Positions 17,867 to 26,264 of a stretch of DNA of 64,000 nt are shown piece after piece (position 1 is the stretch's first letter; every line of letters begins with the position of its first letter). The stretch is taken from the NCBI GenBank assembly GCA_022827905.1, contig JAJEIQ010000071.1:20989-84988 (forward strand), read 5' to 3'. The stretch comes from Pseudomonadales bacterium (GTDB lineage Bacteria > Pseudomonadota > Gammaproteobacteria > Pseudomonadales > Azotimanducaceae). The notes under the pieces are model-generated. The model searched no databases. It was given only the letters and a program-made list of their open reading frames with translations, and was not told where the DNA came from. Made by a program: the position numbers and the translations under genes.

Positions 17867-18653
17867 AGCTTGCGACAACCTCGATTAGTTCGGCGCGGAT
17901 CCCAGCGTCGAGATCGTCAATTTGAACGATTATCGTGGGCATGCCCGTTTCGCTGATGATTGACGACGCGAGGTCAAATCCCCAATTCATGGTCATTAGC
18001 GCACCATCGGGCTTGGTTGGATCTCCGTGATAGATAGGTTCCAAATGGTGCTCGATTTCACCCGATGGAGTTCGAGTCGCCCTCCGCTCACTTGCCTTGG
18101 CACCATTAACCAGAGGAACAGTGAAAATGTGTGCGCCACCGGGTTTCAAGACCCTGCCTATTTCTCGGAAGGCCGCATGGGGGTCGAAAACGTGTTCCAT
18201 GACGTCTTGGGTAACGAACAGGTCGAACTGTTCGTCGTCGAAAGTCAGACGTTCGAGGTCTTCGCAGCGCCGCCCGCTTTGCGTATCGACCGCGCCAAGG
18301 GTGACCTCCTCCAACAGGAATGAGGAGCTGTAGGATGGGCATTCGTCGGCCAAGCGCTTGCTTACGCCTCGGCCAACCGGAGAGGATTCGTGAATCCGCA
18401 GTTCGGCATATTTGGGAAAGAACTGCTTAATCACCCGCATCAAAGCGCGTTCACGAGGAATCGACCCGCAGCCGCTGCAGACCAGATGATCCCTGAACCA
18501 ACTGTGGTGCGCCACGAACGTGACTTTGTCCTCGCAGATGTCACAGGTTCCTTGGTGGCTGAAGTGCTTAGTCGCTGCAGAACTTGTCGCGTCCGCTCGT
18601 TTCTTGTTCTTGAAAAGTCGTGTTCGAAGTGGATGCGCAATGCGTTTGAACAT
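17784..18653 (-). CDS. Class I SAM-dependent methyltransferase with N-terminal zinc-ribbon-like cysteines
   Basis: The 289-residue protein has two cysteine pairs (C37/C40 and C59/C62) that could bind zinc. The methyltransferase core follows, including the acidic post-motif region DLFVTQDVMEHVFDP and the GRVLKPGGAHIFTVP strand. Such proteins occur in O-antigen and capsule clusters; acceptor unknown. The final ~28 residues (rich in Pro, His and Arg) are encoded antisense to the end of manC and look like read-through past a lost stop. Base composition is visibly less GC-rich than the flanking housekeeping genes. Last gene of the minus-strand glycan operon. Confidence 0.82.
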   Translation of the reverse strand: MFKRIAHPLRTRLFKNKKRADATSSAATKHFSHQGTCDICEDKVTFVAHHSWFRDHLVCSGCGSIPRERALMRVIKQFFPKYAELRIHESSPVGRGVSKRLADECPSYSSSFLLEEVTLGAVDTQSGRRCEDLERLTFDDEQFDLFVTQDVMEHVFDPHAAFREIGRVLKPGGAHIFTVPLVNGAKASERRATRTPSGEIEHHLEPIYHGDPTKPDGALMTMNWGFDLASSIISETGMPTIIVQIDDLDAGIRAELIEVVASFNPHPAHTSHRTARCRPPPGSHPPESR

Positions 18654-18703
18654 CCGTCCTCCTCGCTCTACCTGCTCAGGCGTGCCAGCCCAAGCGGCGG
18701 TTC

Positions 18704-19894
18704 CTAAACCTTGAAGCCGATCAAAAGGTCACGCCAGAGTTGATGTTCTGAGCCCCGGACGCACTGCACCCGTGCGAAGCCGCCCTCGGCCAGCATGAAG
18801 TCCTCAATCCAAGCACTGTCGTAATCCATGCCGATCCGGCCACCGTAATGGTCTTCGGAGGACTCGCCCATCTCCAGGACGCATAGGCGTTTGGTTTTTT
18901 GGAACAGCCAGCGCATGCATTCCAAGCCGCTTTCCGGCCCGCGCTGGATCATCACCCACTGGAAGACGCTGAATGCAGAGGTGACGTCGAAGCGCTCATC
19001 CGGCGTGCTGCCCAGATACTTGTAGGCGTTGGCGACCTCGTAGGTGGCCAAGTCGCGGCGAAAATAGGTGCTGAGCAGTCGGGCTATGCGGATATCATTG
19101 GCCGTGACGTCCACCCCCTTGGATGTGAAACCCGCTTTCGCCATGCCGTGGCAAAAGAACCCGGTGTTGCAGCCTATGTCCAAGTAGGATGCGTGCGCCT
19201 GCGGCAAGCCCTCGTCTGCGCAGACAGCCAGCATGAGGTCGAGCCGCTGCTGGCTGTCCTCCCGGTTGACTTGCCATTTGCGGCACTCCGGCAGTTCAAT
19301 GGGTTGGTACGTTGCATCGGTGCCGGGGAACGGCTTCCCCTCACGGAGGCATTCGATGATCTCCGTCTTGGCCTGCGTCTGCAGGCGCACGAAGCACGCC
19401 TTGCAGACCGACTCAGTTCGATTCTCATGGTCGTGGACGAAGAAGTGGCTGGCCTCTCGCCGTTCGCAAGCCTGACAAGTCAGAGTCAGGCGGGTGGCCC
19501 GGTGCCCGCGCTTTTTGAGCGCCTTGATTTGGGGGTCGCTGGGTGCTGCGATCAACAACTCGGCACCCCGGTTTGCCGCAGCGCACCAATGCTCGACCAG
19601 ACGTTCCCCAAAGTGGTGGGCCTCATCAAAGGCCAACAGGGCGTTGGGTTCGGCTTCGCTGAGCAGTTCAACGCAGTGGTCGGCGGATACGAAGTGATCC
19701 AAATGGGTGCGCAGCCCCGAGCGGGAGCTCATTCTGCGACGCCCGGTTAGGTTGCGGCGGCTGCGCAGCCGCGGCGAATCGCCGCACAGAAAGGTCGCGG
19801 TAGTCCGACCGGCTTTCTGCGCTTCGGCGACGGCGAGGATCAGCTTCTCGGTCTTTCCCACGCCGGGCAGGCCGGTAAGGATAGTTATAGGCAT
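18704..19894 (-). CDS. Thymidine-kinase-like P-loop domain fused to a SAM methyltransferase
   Basis: Residues 1-172 resemble type II thymidine kinase: Walker A GLPGVGKT (8-15), FDEAHHF at 89-95 where TK1 has its DEGQFF Walker B/catalytic glutamate, and a lasso-type zinc site C140/C143 and C164/C167. Residues ~215-396 form a class I methyltransferase with motif I YLDIGCNTGFF (237-247). I know no named family with this pairing. The kinase half may phosphorylate a nucleoside-like or sugar substrate, or act as an ATPase switch; the other half may methylate the glycan. Both are inference. It lies between the giant glycosyltransferase and another methyltransferase in one operon. Confidence 0.8.
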   Translation of the reverse strand: MPITILTGLPGVGKTEKLILAVAEAQKAGRTTATFLCGDSPRLRSRRNLTGRRRMSSRSGLRTHLDHFVSADHCVELLSEAEPNALLAFDEAHHFGERLVEHWCAAANRGAELLIAAPSDPQIKALKKRGHRATRLTLTCQACERREASHFFVHDHENRTESVCKACFVRLQTQAKTEIIECLREGKPFPGTDATYQPIELPECRKWQVNREDSQQRLDLMLAVCADEGLPQAHASYLDIGCNTGFFCHGMAKAGFTSKGVDVTANDIRIARLLSTYFRRDLATYEVANAYKYLGSTPDERFDVTSAFSVFQWVMIQRGPESGLECMRWLFQKTKRLCVLEMGESSEDHYGGRIGMDYDSAWIEDFMLAEGGFARVQCVRGSEHQLWRDLLIGFKV

Positions 19895-19903
19895 GGTTGC
19901 GGG

Positions 19904-22900
19904 TCAGGGGGCTGCGTCGGCCCGATGGACCTTCCGGTCGGTGGCCGGGGCATCCTCGTCCAAGTCGAGAATCTCCCTTAGCACCTTGACGCCTGCCTCC
20001 AGGGTGTGACTCTTGCGCATGGCGGCAAGGCCCCCTTTCCTGAGTTGTCGCCAGACGGCTTCGTCGCAGTATGCGGCCTCAAGATGCTGCGCCCATTTCG
20101 CCTTGTCGCTGGCCACGAGAATGTCGCGCCCGTCCTTCAGGTTCATTCCTTCGGCGGCCACCGGGGAGGCGACCACGGGAACTCCGTGGCAGAGGCTTGA
20201 CACCACCTTGCCCTTGGCGCCAGCGCCGTAGCGCAAAGGCGCGACGGTCAATCGGATTTGGTCGAACAGGCTGGCGAGATCTTCGATGTAGCCGATGGTT
20301 CGAACGCCTTCCGATTCTTGGAGCCGCTCCACCTCGACCGGCATCTGTGCGCCGCCTAGGATGAGTTCCGCACTGGGTACGGCGGCATGGAAGGACGGCC
20401 AGATTTCGTGGACGAAGTGGCGCACGGCGTCCAAGTTGGGTTCATGCAGGTAGTTGCCGATGAAGGCGATGCCGTGTCGCTTGCTGAAACTTGTCTTTCC
20501 GGTGCCGGGGATTTCGCGGATCAGTGGCATGTGAAACACCGGCGTGCCGTCAACAGCATCCTTAAGCAGGTCCTTCTCGTGGTCGCTTACCACGACGATG
20601 GCATCGGCCTTGCGCGCTAGCTGGAGTTCGGTCTTTTTCGTGAGCTCTGCCTGTTTCCTTAGCCTTTCGGAATGTTCCGTTTCTGCCTGCCGCGCCTCGC
20701 GGATATGGTGTAGATCGACGGTATGGAAGACGATGCGGGCGTTGTGGCAATGAGTCCTCAGGAGCGCTGCCCATTCCTTGAATACGCCAACACGGTGGAC
20801 CAGCACGTAGTCGATGTCCTTGCCGGCCTGCTTGAGGTAGCGTTTGAGCGAGTCGCAATAGGGTGCGTAGAGCATCTCGACACCGAGCCGCTGCAAGTCG
20901 TCCGTATAGCTTCCGTAGTAGTCCAGATCCCGGTGGCCGGCGAAGACTGTCTTGATACCCAAGCTTCCCAGCATGCGTACTAGATTGAAGATGTCTGCTG
21001 AGCCGGAGTCGTGGTCCGGCATCGGGACCGCCCAGTCCATGACCAGAGCACGGCCCTTCACGCCCCGGTCCTTGGCGAGGTCGGCCGGGGAATCCGGTGT
21101 GAGATGGCTAGCCTCCAGCGTTTTTCGCCATCGCTTCAGGAACCTGAGGCGGTTTTCCGCTTGGTAGCGCTTTTCGCCTTGGGACAGATCGGTGCCGCAG
21201 GTGGCGCCTTCGCTGTGCACGATTTTGGCGAAGGGCTGGTAGAGCACCCGGTATCCTGCTTCCCGGACGCGGAAGGCAAGATCGGTGTCTTCGTAGTAGG
21301 CGCGAACGTAGTAGTTGTCGAACCCTCCCAACTCGCGCCACAGTACGAGCGGCAACATGATCGCGGCACCGCTGCAGTAGTCGGCGTCGCGAACATAGTT
21401 GTATTCGGGCTTGCGGGGATCGTCGCCGCGGCCAAAGTTCATGGCGGAGCCGTCCGACCAAACGATGCCGCCCGCTTCTTGCAGGCTACCATCCTCGAAG
21501 TAGAGCTTTGCGCCGACTAGGCCTACGTTTTCCTGAACGTCAAAGGTGTCAGCAAGGGCGTCGATGGCGCCGTTTTCAACTGTTGCATCGTTGTTCAGCA
21601 GCAAGATGTAGCTGCCCCGAGCCAGCGCCGCGCCGCGATTGCAGGACTTCAGAAAGCCTAGGTTTTCGTCGTTGCGCACATAGCGGATGCCGGATAGCGA
21701 TGGCAGCACGTCGGCGCTTTCATCAGGAGATGCGTCGTCCACCAGAATCACTTCGAATGTCCGCTGGCCCTCCAAGTCGCTCAGGGACTTGAGGCAACGC
21801 AAGGTGAGATGGCACTTTCCGTGGACGGGTATCACGACGGACACATCGGGCTTGCGGGGGCAGGGCAACTGGATGCCGGCTGGCGTCGCCGAGTATGCCG
21901 GACCGACCGGAACCACCTGTTTCGAGACTAGCGCTTCGGTGCCGGACTTTGAATCGCCCGCCGCAGCGGGATGGAGCCGCACTGGATCCGCCGGCTGCCG
22001 TGCGACCTCTTCCACGGCGTCCCGAGTCGCCTGCAGAAAGGCGTAGCCGAATCGCTGGTCGGGTTCGAGATAGGCTCCCTCCCCCCATTCGTTCCAAGCG
22101 TTGACGAATAGCAGTCGTTCATCCTTGGAACGGTCTTGAGCGAGCGTCCAGCGCATTGCCGAGCGCAGCCAACGGCCGTAGCCCGCTGGCGAATTGCCTT
22201 GAAACAGATGCGCCTCAGACTTCCGGCGAGGTGTATTGTCCCAACCCGGCATCACGCCGCGAATCTGGGTCCAGGGTTGCTCGGGCTGCACTTCACACTT
22301 GGTTGCGTAGTCCTGCCAATCGAACACATAGCCGCGAAAGTCGGACTTGGGGGGAACCAAGTGGGTGGTGATGTCGGTCGGCAGCCCGGTGTGCCATGGA
22401 AACTCTACAGCGGCGTCTATGCCATATGGTCTTGGGTCCAGAATCTGAAACGACTGAGCCATCGCTATGTACAGCTCCCCGACGCCGTTTTCGCGGCACC
22501 ACTCGCGCCACCTGCCAAATGTCTCTGAAGCCTTTGGAAAAAGTGCTGGCCGATAGACCAGCAGCAGCGGGCGGTCGTCGATGCGGATGTATCTGGGATC
22601 CTTGAGGTATCGGGAGATGTACTGGATGAATTCCAAGTCGTCGTCAGGGGAGTGCTGTTGGCCGATCAGCAGGTCCTGTTCCCTGCCATCCCAGCGCCGC
22701 GTCCAGTTTTCATTTGCCCAGCACAGGCAAAACGGCAGATCCATGGAGGGGTCTTCGAGATAGTTGAGCAGCGGCGTTTCCAGCAGCCGGTGGCCAGCGA
22801 ACCAGTAGAAGTAGAAGCAGAATCCGCCGATGCCGTAGCGCTTGGCAAGCTCCACCTGCCGACGCTGAACATCCGGATCGCGCAGATCGTAGTAGCCAGA

Positions 22901-24577
22901 GTCGATGGGCACCCGAGGCTGGTAGTGGCCCGTGAACTGAGGCGTTGCCGTGCGCACGTTGGTCCACTCGGTGAATCCCGAGCCCCACCAGGCATCATTT
23001 TCCGGTATGGAGTGGAATTGGGGTAGATAGAAGGCGATCAGCCGCACGTTGCTTGATGGCGGGGGAGCGCCCCTGAACTCCGGCACGAAGAGGGCATGCT
23101 CGGTCTGGCTGTCCATGTCCAGCGTGGCGATGGCGGCGGCGCTTGGTGTTGGGGTTGTTGAGGACCGAAGCCAACGGCGCATTCGATGGGGAATGAGGCG
23201 CGCCACCCATCGGGGCGCGTGCCGACGGTAAAACGGCAAGACGGCATGGGCAGCCTTGCGAAGCTGGCCAGTGCCTAGCCAGCCGACGATTTTCGCTAAG
23301 AGCAGGCATCTGCGAAGCAGCCGACCGAAGGCGAGTTTGGACCATCGCAAGGGCGCTGTAAGCCGCCAACTCGAAGACTCCAATAGGCTGGCGATGCGCC
23401 GTTCCCGCTCGTTGACGGCCGCCATGAGGGACGCGATCTGGTGTCGGGCATTGGTTAGGGCGTCGCCCAATGAAGCAAGCTTGCGCTCCTGGCTGTCGAT
23501 CATGGCCCGTTGTTCCGCGACTTCCCCGGCCTGCTCCGCGATTTCCTCAGCCTGTCGGGCTGTCGCTTGGCGCAGGGTCTCCGCTTCGGCTGCCGTTTGG
23601 GTGACTACCCGCTGCAGCTCGTTGGTTCGGACTGTTTCGGCCTCCAAAAGGCTCGCCAGTTCATTACGCTCCCCTTCCAGCCTTCGCGCACTGTGCATTG
23701 CCCGCCGCCCGAGCTCGATGGGACGGCCAAAAAGCGGACCCAGTGCGTTCAAGCTGGACCGAATCTCGTCAAGGGTTGCGATGTCTGAGTCCCTTTCCTT
23801 ACCGGCGGACCACCTTTGCAGTATCTCGTAGGTTTCGGATACCCATCGGATCGCCTGGCTGTCCGGCTCAATCGCATCCCTTGGGTCGGCATGATGGCGC
23901 AGGTCGGGTGTCAGGAAGTCGGCGACTTCCAGATCCGTAGCGCTCGAAATTCTCGGCCAGGACACTTCAAGCGCCTCTCCGATACGGGTCACGAGGTTGC
24001 GCCAATCATTCAACAGCTGGTCAAAGCGCACGGTGACTCGTTGGCAACGCCGACTGCCAGCCTCGGCGTCGAGGACATGCCTCAGCCACAACAGATGGCC
24101 GATCGACGGATCGATGTCGTCTCTGCGCTTGAGAGAGGCGGCGACATCTCGCGGATTTCGGATTGGCATGACGACCAACGGCGTGGCGTCGCAGGACTCG
24201 ATGACCTTGATCCACAAGTCCATCAATCGGCAGAAGCGTGGATCCTTGACTACAAACAGGCGGCTCGGCCCGAATTCGGCAGCTAGGACCTCACGGGCCT
24301 CGTCAAAGTACTGGGGATGGAGCGGAGACGCGTACCAACTTGAGTTGATGGGTTCCCAGTCGTCCCAACTCGAACCCGCAGAGGCCAGAATCTCGTTGTT
24401 CAATTCGAATATGCGCTGCGATTCCCAATGGCCGCGCTCGTTGCCTCGGTTGTCGCCGCCCATTGGCGTATTGGGCATGTCGCATCCCACTAGGTTCAGT
24501 GTTCGGCTGAGGGCCGAAGTGCCGCTGCGGTGCATGCCAGCGATGATGATCGCTTTGGCTGGATTCTCCTTTTCCAT
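19904..24577 (-). CDS. Giant modular sulfotransferase - coiled coil - WbsX - GT2 - GT4 protein
   Basis: The single 1557-residue frame holds five modules. Residues 8-255 are a sulfotransferase (IIAGMHRSGTSALSRTL; VMPIRNPRDVAASLKRRD). Residues ~298-400 are a heptad-rich coiled coil. Residues 510-855 are a WbsX/GH99-like domain (FYLPQFHSIPENDAWWG, FVNAWNEWGEG). Residues 910-1150 are a GT2 fold with LVDDASPD, LLNNDATV and YYEDTDL. Residues ~1175-1545 are a GT4-like domain with VSDHEKDLL and GVPVVASPVAAEG. It probably assembles and sulfates a surface glycan at the cytoplasmic face. It sits 36 bp after a second sulfotransferase and 9 bp before the kinase-methyltransferase fusion. Confidence 0.9.
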   Translation of the reverse strand: MEKENPAKAIIIAGMHRSGTSALSRTLNLVGCDMPNTPMGGDNRGNERGHWESQRIFELNNEILASAGSSWDDWEPINSSWYASPLHPQYFDEAREVLAAEFGPSRLFVVKDPRFCRLMDLWIKVIESCDATPLVVMPIRNPRDVAASLKRRDDIDPSIGHLLWLRHVLDAEAGSRRCQRVTVRFDQLLNDWRNLVTRIGEALEVSWPRISSATDLEVADFLTPDLRHHADPRDAIEPDSQAIRWVSETYEILQRWSAGKERDSDIATLDEIRSSLNALGPLFGRPIELGRRAMHSARRLEGERNELASLLEAETVRTNELQRVVTQTAAEAETLRQATARQAEEIAEQAGEVAEQRAMIDSQERKLASLGDALTNARHQIASLMAAVNERERRIASLLESSSWRLTAPLRWSKLAFGRLLRRCLLLAKIVGWLGTGQLRKAAHAVLPFYRRHAPRWVARLIPHRMRRWLRSSTTPTPSAAAIATLDMDSQTEHALFVPEFRGAPPPSSNVRLIAFYLPQFHSIPENDAWWGSGFTEWTNVRTATPQFTGHYQPRVPIDSGYYDLRDPDVQRRQVELAKRYGIGGFCFYFYWFAGHRLLETPLLNYLEDPSMDLPFCLCWANENWTRRWDGREQDLLIGQQHSPDDDLEFIQYISRYLKDPRYIRIDDRPLLLVYRPALFPKASETFGRWREWCRENGVGELYIAMAQSFQILDPRPYGIDAAVEFPWHTGLPTDITTHLVPPKSDFRGYVFDWQDYATKCEVQPEQPWTQIRGVMPGWDNTPRRKSEAHLFQGNSPAGYGRWLRSAMRWTLAQDRSKDERLLFVNAWNEWGEGAYLEPDQRFGYAFLQATRDAVEEVARQPADPVRLHPAAAGDSKSGTEALVSKQVVPVGPAYSATPAGIQLPCPRKPDVSVVIPVHGKCHLTLRCLKSLSDLEGQRTFEVILVDDASPDESADVLPSLSGIRYVRNDENLGFLKSCNRGAALARGSYILLLNNDATVENGAIDALADTFDVQENVGLVGAKLYFEDGSLQEAGGIVWSDGSAMNFGRGDDPRKPEYNYVRDADYCSGAAIMLPLVLWRELGGFDNYYVRAYYEDTDLAFRVREAGYRVLYQPFAKIVHSEGATCGTDLSQGEKRYQAENRLRFLKRWRKTLEASHLTPDSPADLAKDRGVKGRALVMDWAVPMPDHDSGSADIFNLVRMLGSLGIKTVFAGHRDLDYYGSYTDDLQRLGVEMLYAPYCDSLKRYLKQAGKDIDYVLVHRVGVFKEWAALLRTHCHNARIVFHTVDLHHIREARQAETEHSERLRKQAELTKKTELQLARKADAIVVVSDHEKDLLKDAVDGTPVFHMPLIREIPGTGKTSFSKRHGIAFIGNYLHEPNLDAVRHFVHEIWPSFHAAVPSAELILGGAQMPVEVERLQESEGVRTIGYIEDLASLFDQIRLTVAPLRYGAGAKGKVVSSLCHGVPVVASPVAAEGMNLKDGRDILVASDKAKWAQHLEAAYCDEAVWRQLRKGGLAAMRKSHTLEAGVKVLREILDLDEDAPATDRKVHRADAAP

Positions 24578-24613
24578 GGAAGGTGCCCTGAAGCCCTGAC
24601 TCCGCAGAGGTTA

Positions 24614-25426
24614 CTAGGCTTCCGATGACCGCGTTTCGGCGTGTTCGCCGTTGTGCGTGCTTGCCAACTCCATAGCGTTTTCTCTTGCGAGCGCCGCCTG
24701 AACCTCCTTCAGGTTTAGAACCATTTCGCTGTTGTTCTTGATGATTTTCACCAGTGGCGTGGAGAGCGGACGACTGTCGATGCCCAGAAACGCTTGGACG
24801 TCGTCCAGGGCGGACGACTGCGGAGACACAACATCCTCGTAGGCGATGGTCAGGCTTCGGTGGTCCCGATAGAGGTCAAACGCGGCTTGCTGCCTTTGCT
24901 GTACGTCGTTGATATAGGCCATGAAGTGATCGATGTCCACCGTGAAGGGCGCCACCTGTGGCCGGTCGTCCTTTGTCCGCAGCAAGGTCAAGCCGGTCTT
25001 CTCGACGACTCTGTGGGAAACGTACTGGTCGAGCAGATTTCGCCGGATCAGGTGAATGATCTTGATGTCCTTGTCGGCGGCGATGACCTCCCGAATTGTT
25101 TTGAAGCTGGGCTGAAACGCCTCATCCGTCTTGAATTTGAAGCCGACGCACCGGCGGCCCTGGGGATTGAAGGCAATGTCGTAGAGGAACCTCTGCGGGT
25201 GCTGGTCCCGGTAGCGGCGAATTTCCCGCCCGAAATCCGGGTTGTCCTTGTTCATCCGTACGTAGATGCCGGACAGCGGCGGCTGCTGCTGGGCAAGGAC
25301 TTCGCCGTGGCAGATCGCTTGGGGATGCGAGCGGATCAGGGTGCACAGCATGGTGCTGCCACTTCGGGCCGCGCAACTAACTAGGAACTTGTCATCGCGA
25401 AAGTGCATGGGCAGGGTCGGCAGCAT
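24614..25426 (-). CDS. Sulfotransferase family protein (second copy type)
   Basis: FLVSCAARSGSTMLCTLIRSHP is the 5'-phosphosulfate-binding loop, and KIIHLIRRNLLDQYVSHRVV is the 3'-phosphate-binding segment of PAPS-dependent sulfotransferases. It is the first gene of the glycan operon, so it probably adds sulfate to the same polysaccharide. The frame continues upstream to 25543, but that extension has an unlikely composition and no motif; I chose ATG 25426 (MLPTLPMHF). ATG 25408 is possible. No clear Shine-Dalgarno precedes either. Confidence 0.85.
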   Translation of the reverse strand: MLPTLPMHFRDDKFLVSCAARSGSTMLCTLIRSHPQAICHGEVLAQQQPPLSGIYVRMNKDNPDFGREIRRYRDQHPQRFLYDIAFNPQGRRCVGFKFKTDEAFQPSFKTIREVIAADKDIKIIHLIRRNLLDQYVSHRVVEKTGLTLLRTKDDRPQVAPFTVDIDHFMAYINDVQQRQQAAFDLYRDHRSLTIAYEDVVSPQSSALDDVQAFLGIDSRPLSTPLVKIIKNNSEMVLNLKEVQAALARENAMELASTHNGEHAETRSSEA

Positions 25427-25455
25427 GGTTGGCTGGGAACGCGAGGCGGGTACCT

Positions 25456-25481
25456 CCAAGGCTTCTAGAATACCGCCTTGG
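25456..25481. promoter_or_regulatory. Inverted repeat in the leader of the glycan operon
   Basis: CCAAGGC at 25456-25462 and GCCTTGG at 25475-25481 form perfect 7-bp arms around a 12-base loop that itself contains TTCTAGAA. It lies ~30 bp upstream of the chosen sulfotransferase start, so it could be an operator or leader hairpin. The rest of the 25427-25628 gap shows no recognisable gene or terminator. Confidence 0.4.
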
Positions 25482-25628
25482 CGCTCTGGGCCGCAAGCAC
25501 TGCACTCAGTACGATCTGTGTTGTGCCGCGCTTGGCAGGCCAAGTCTCATCCGGCCAACCCACGCAGTGGCCTTGGCTGCCAGACGACCACCATAGCCAT
25601 CACTCCCGAGTCTCGGCATTGGAGGAAA

Positions 25629-26090
25629 TCAAGACAGCGTTTGGATGTGCGGTCGGCAGGCATCCCGGAGTGACCCCAGTCGCTCAATGGCCCAAGCGCG
25701 CAGTTCGTCCCACCGGTCGCTGTCCTCGACGCTCAACTCCGCCGGAAAGTAGCTGGCAATCCGGCAGGCTCGGCTTTGCTCCAGTGAATCCCACTCCAAG
25801 GGTGCCCCAAACCGCGCCTTGATGGATTCACGACCTTGCATCAGCGCATCGAAGCGGGCAGTCGCCGTCTCCTTGTCTTTGGCGTCCACGTAAAGCTCAA
25901 CGCGAAACCAAGGCTGGCTTTCTGGTCGGCAGAAGTTCACCGAGTAGTGCAGGGCCGAAAGCCCGGCGTCGAAGTCGATATGATTTTCCGTTTCGGCCGC
26001 GGTCTTTTGGAGCCACTCCGGGTGACGCGCATGGAACTCCCGAAGGAACACGGTCCAGAAGTCGCGGTATAGACGTTGCTTTGGAGTCAT
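25629..26090 (-). CDS. DUF4268 domain-containing protein
   Basis: The ~153-residue protein matches DUF4268: an aromatic start with LYRDFWTVF, a central WFRVELYVDAKDKETA strand, FGAPLEWDSLEQSRACRIA, and a C-terminal helix ending near RLGSL. DUF4268 occurs alone or beside nuclease-like domains in defence proteins; the activity of the free-standing form is not known. I chose ATG 26090 (MTPKQRLY) over 26144 because the earlier stretch lacks family similarity. It shares its upstream gap with the AbiE-like pair. Confidence 0.75.
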   Translation of the reverse strand: MTPKQRLYRDFWTVFLREFHARHPEWLQKTAAETENHIDFDAGLSALHYSVNFCRPESQPWFRVELYVDAKDKETATARFDALMQGRESIKARFGAPLEWDSLEQSRACRIASYFPAELSVEDSDRWDELRAWAIERLGSLRDACRPHIQTLS

Positions 26091-26206
26091 GGCGTGGGCT
26101 TTCCAGTCCGATGGACGCCGGAGTATAAGGGCGGGCTCGGCCACAGGCTCCTAAGGGCAGTGACAGGCGACCGCCAGTGCGCTACTCGGCCCGCAATGAC
26201 GCACGG

Positions 26207-26264
26207 ATAATTGACTAAAATAATTGACTTGACATATCAGTCATTCCATATCATTCTGTCAATC
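26207..26264 (+). promoter_or_regulatory. AT-rich leader with direct and inverted repeats before the AbiE-like operon
   Basis: The motif TAATTGACT occurs twice about 13 bp apart (near 26208 and 26221). It is followed by TTGACA and by TGACT-TGACATATC-AGTCA, an inverted repeat with 5-bp arms. TTGACT/TTGACA would serve as -35 boxes and TATCAG or TATCAT as weak -10 boxes. The stretch is AT-rich in a GC-rich genome. Antitoxins of this type often repress their own promoter, so this may be the operator; that is inference. Confidence 0.45.
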
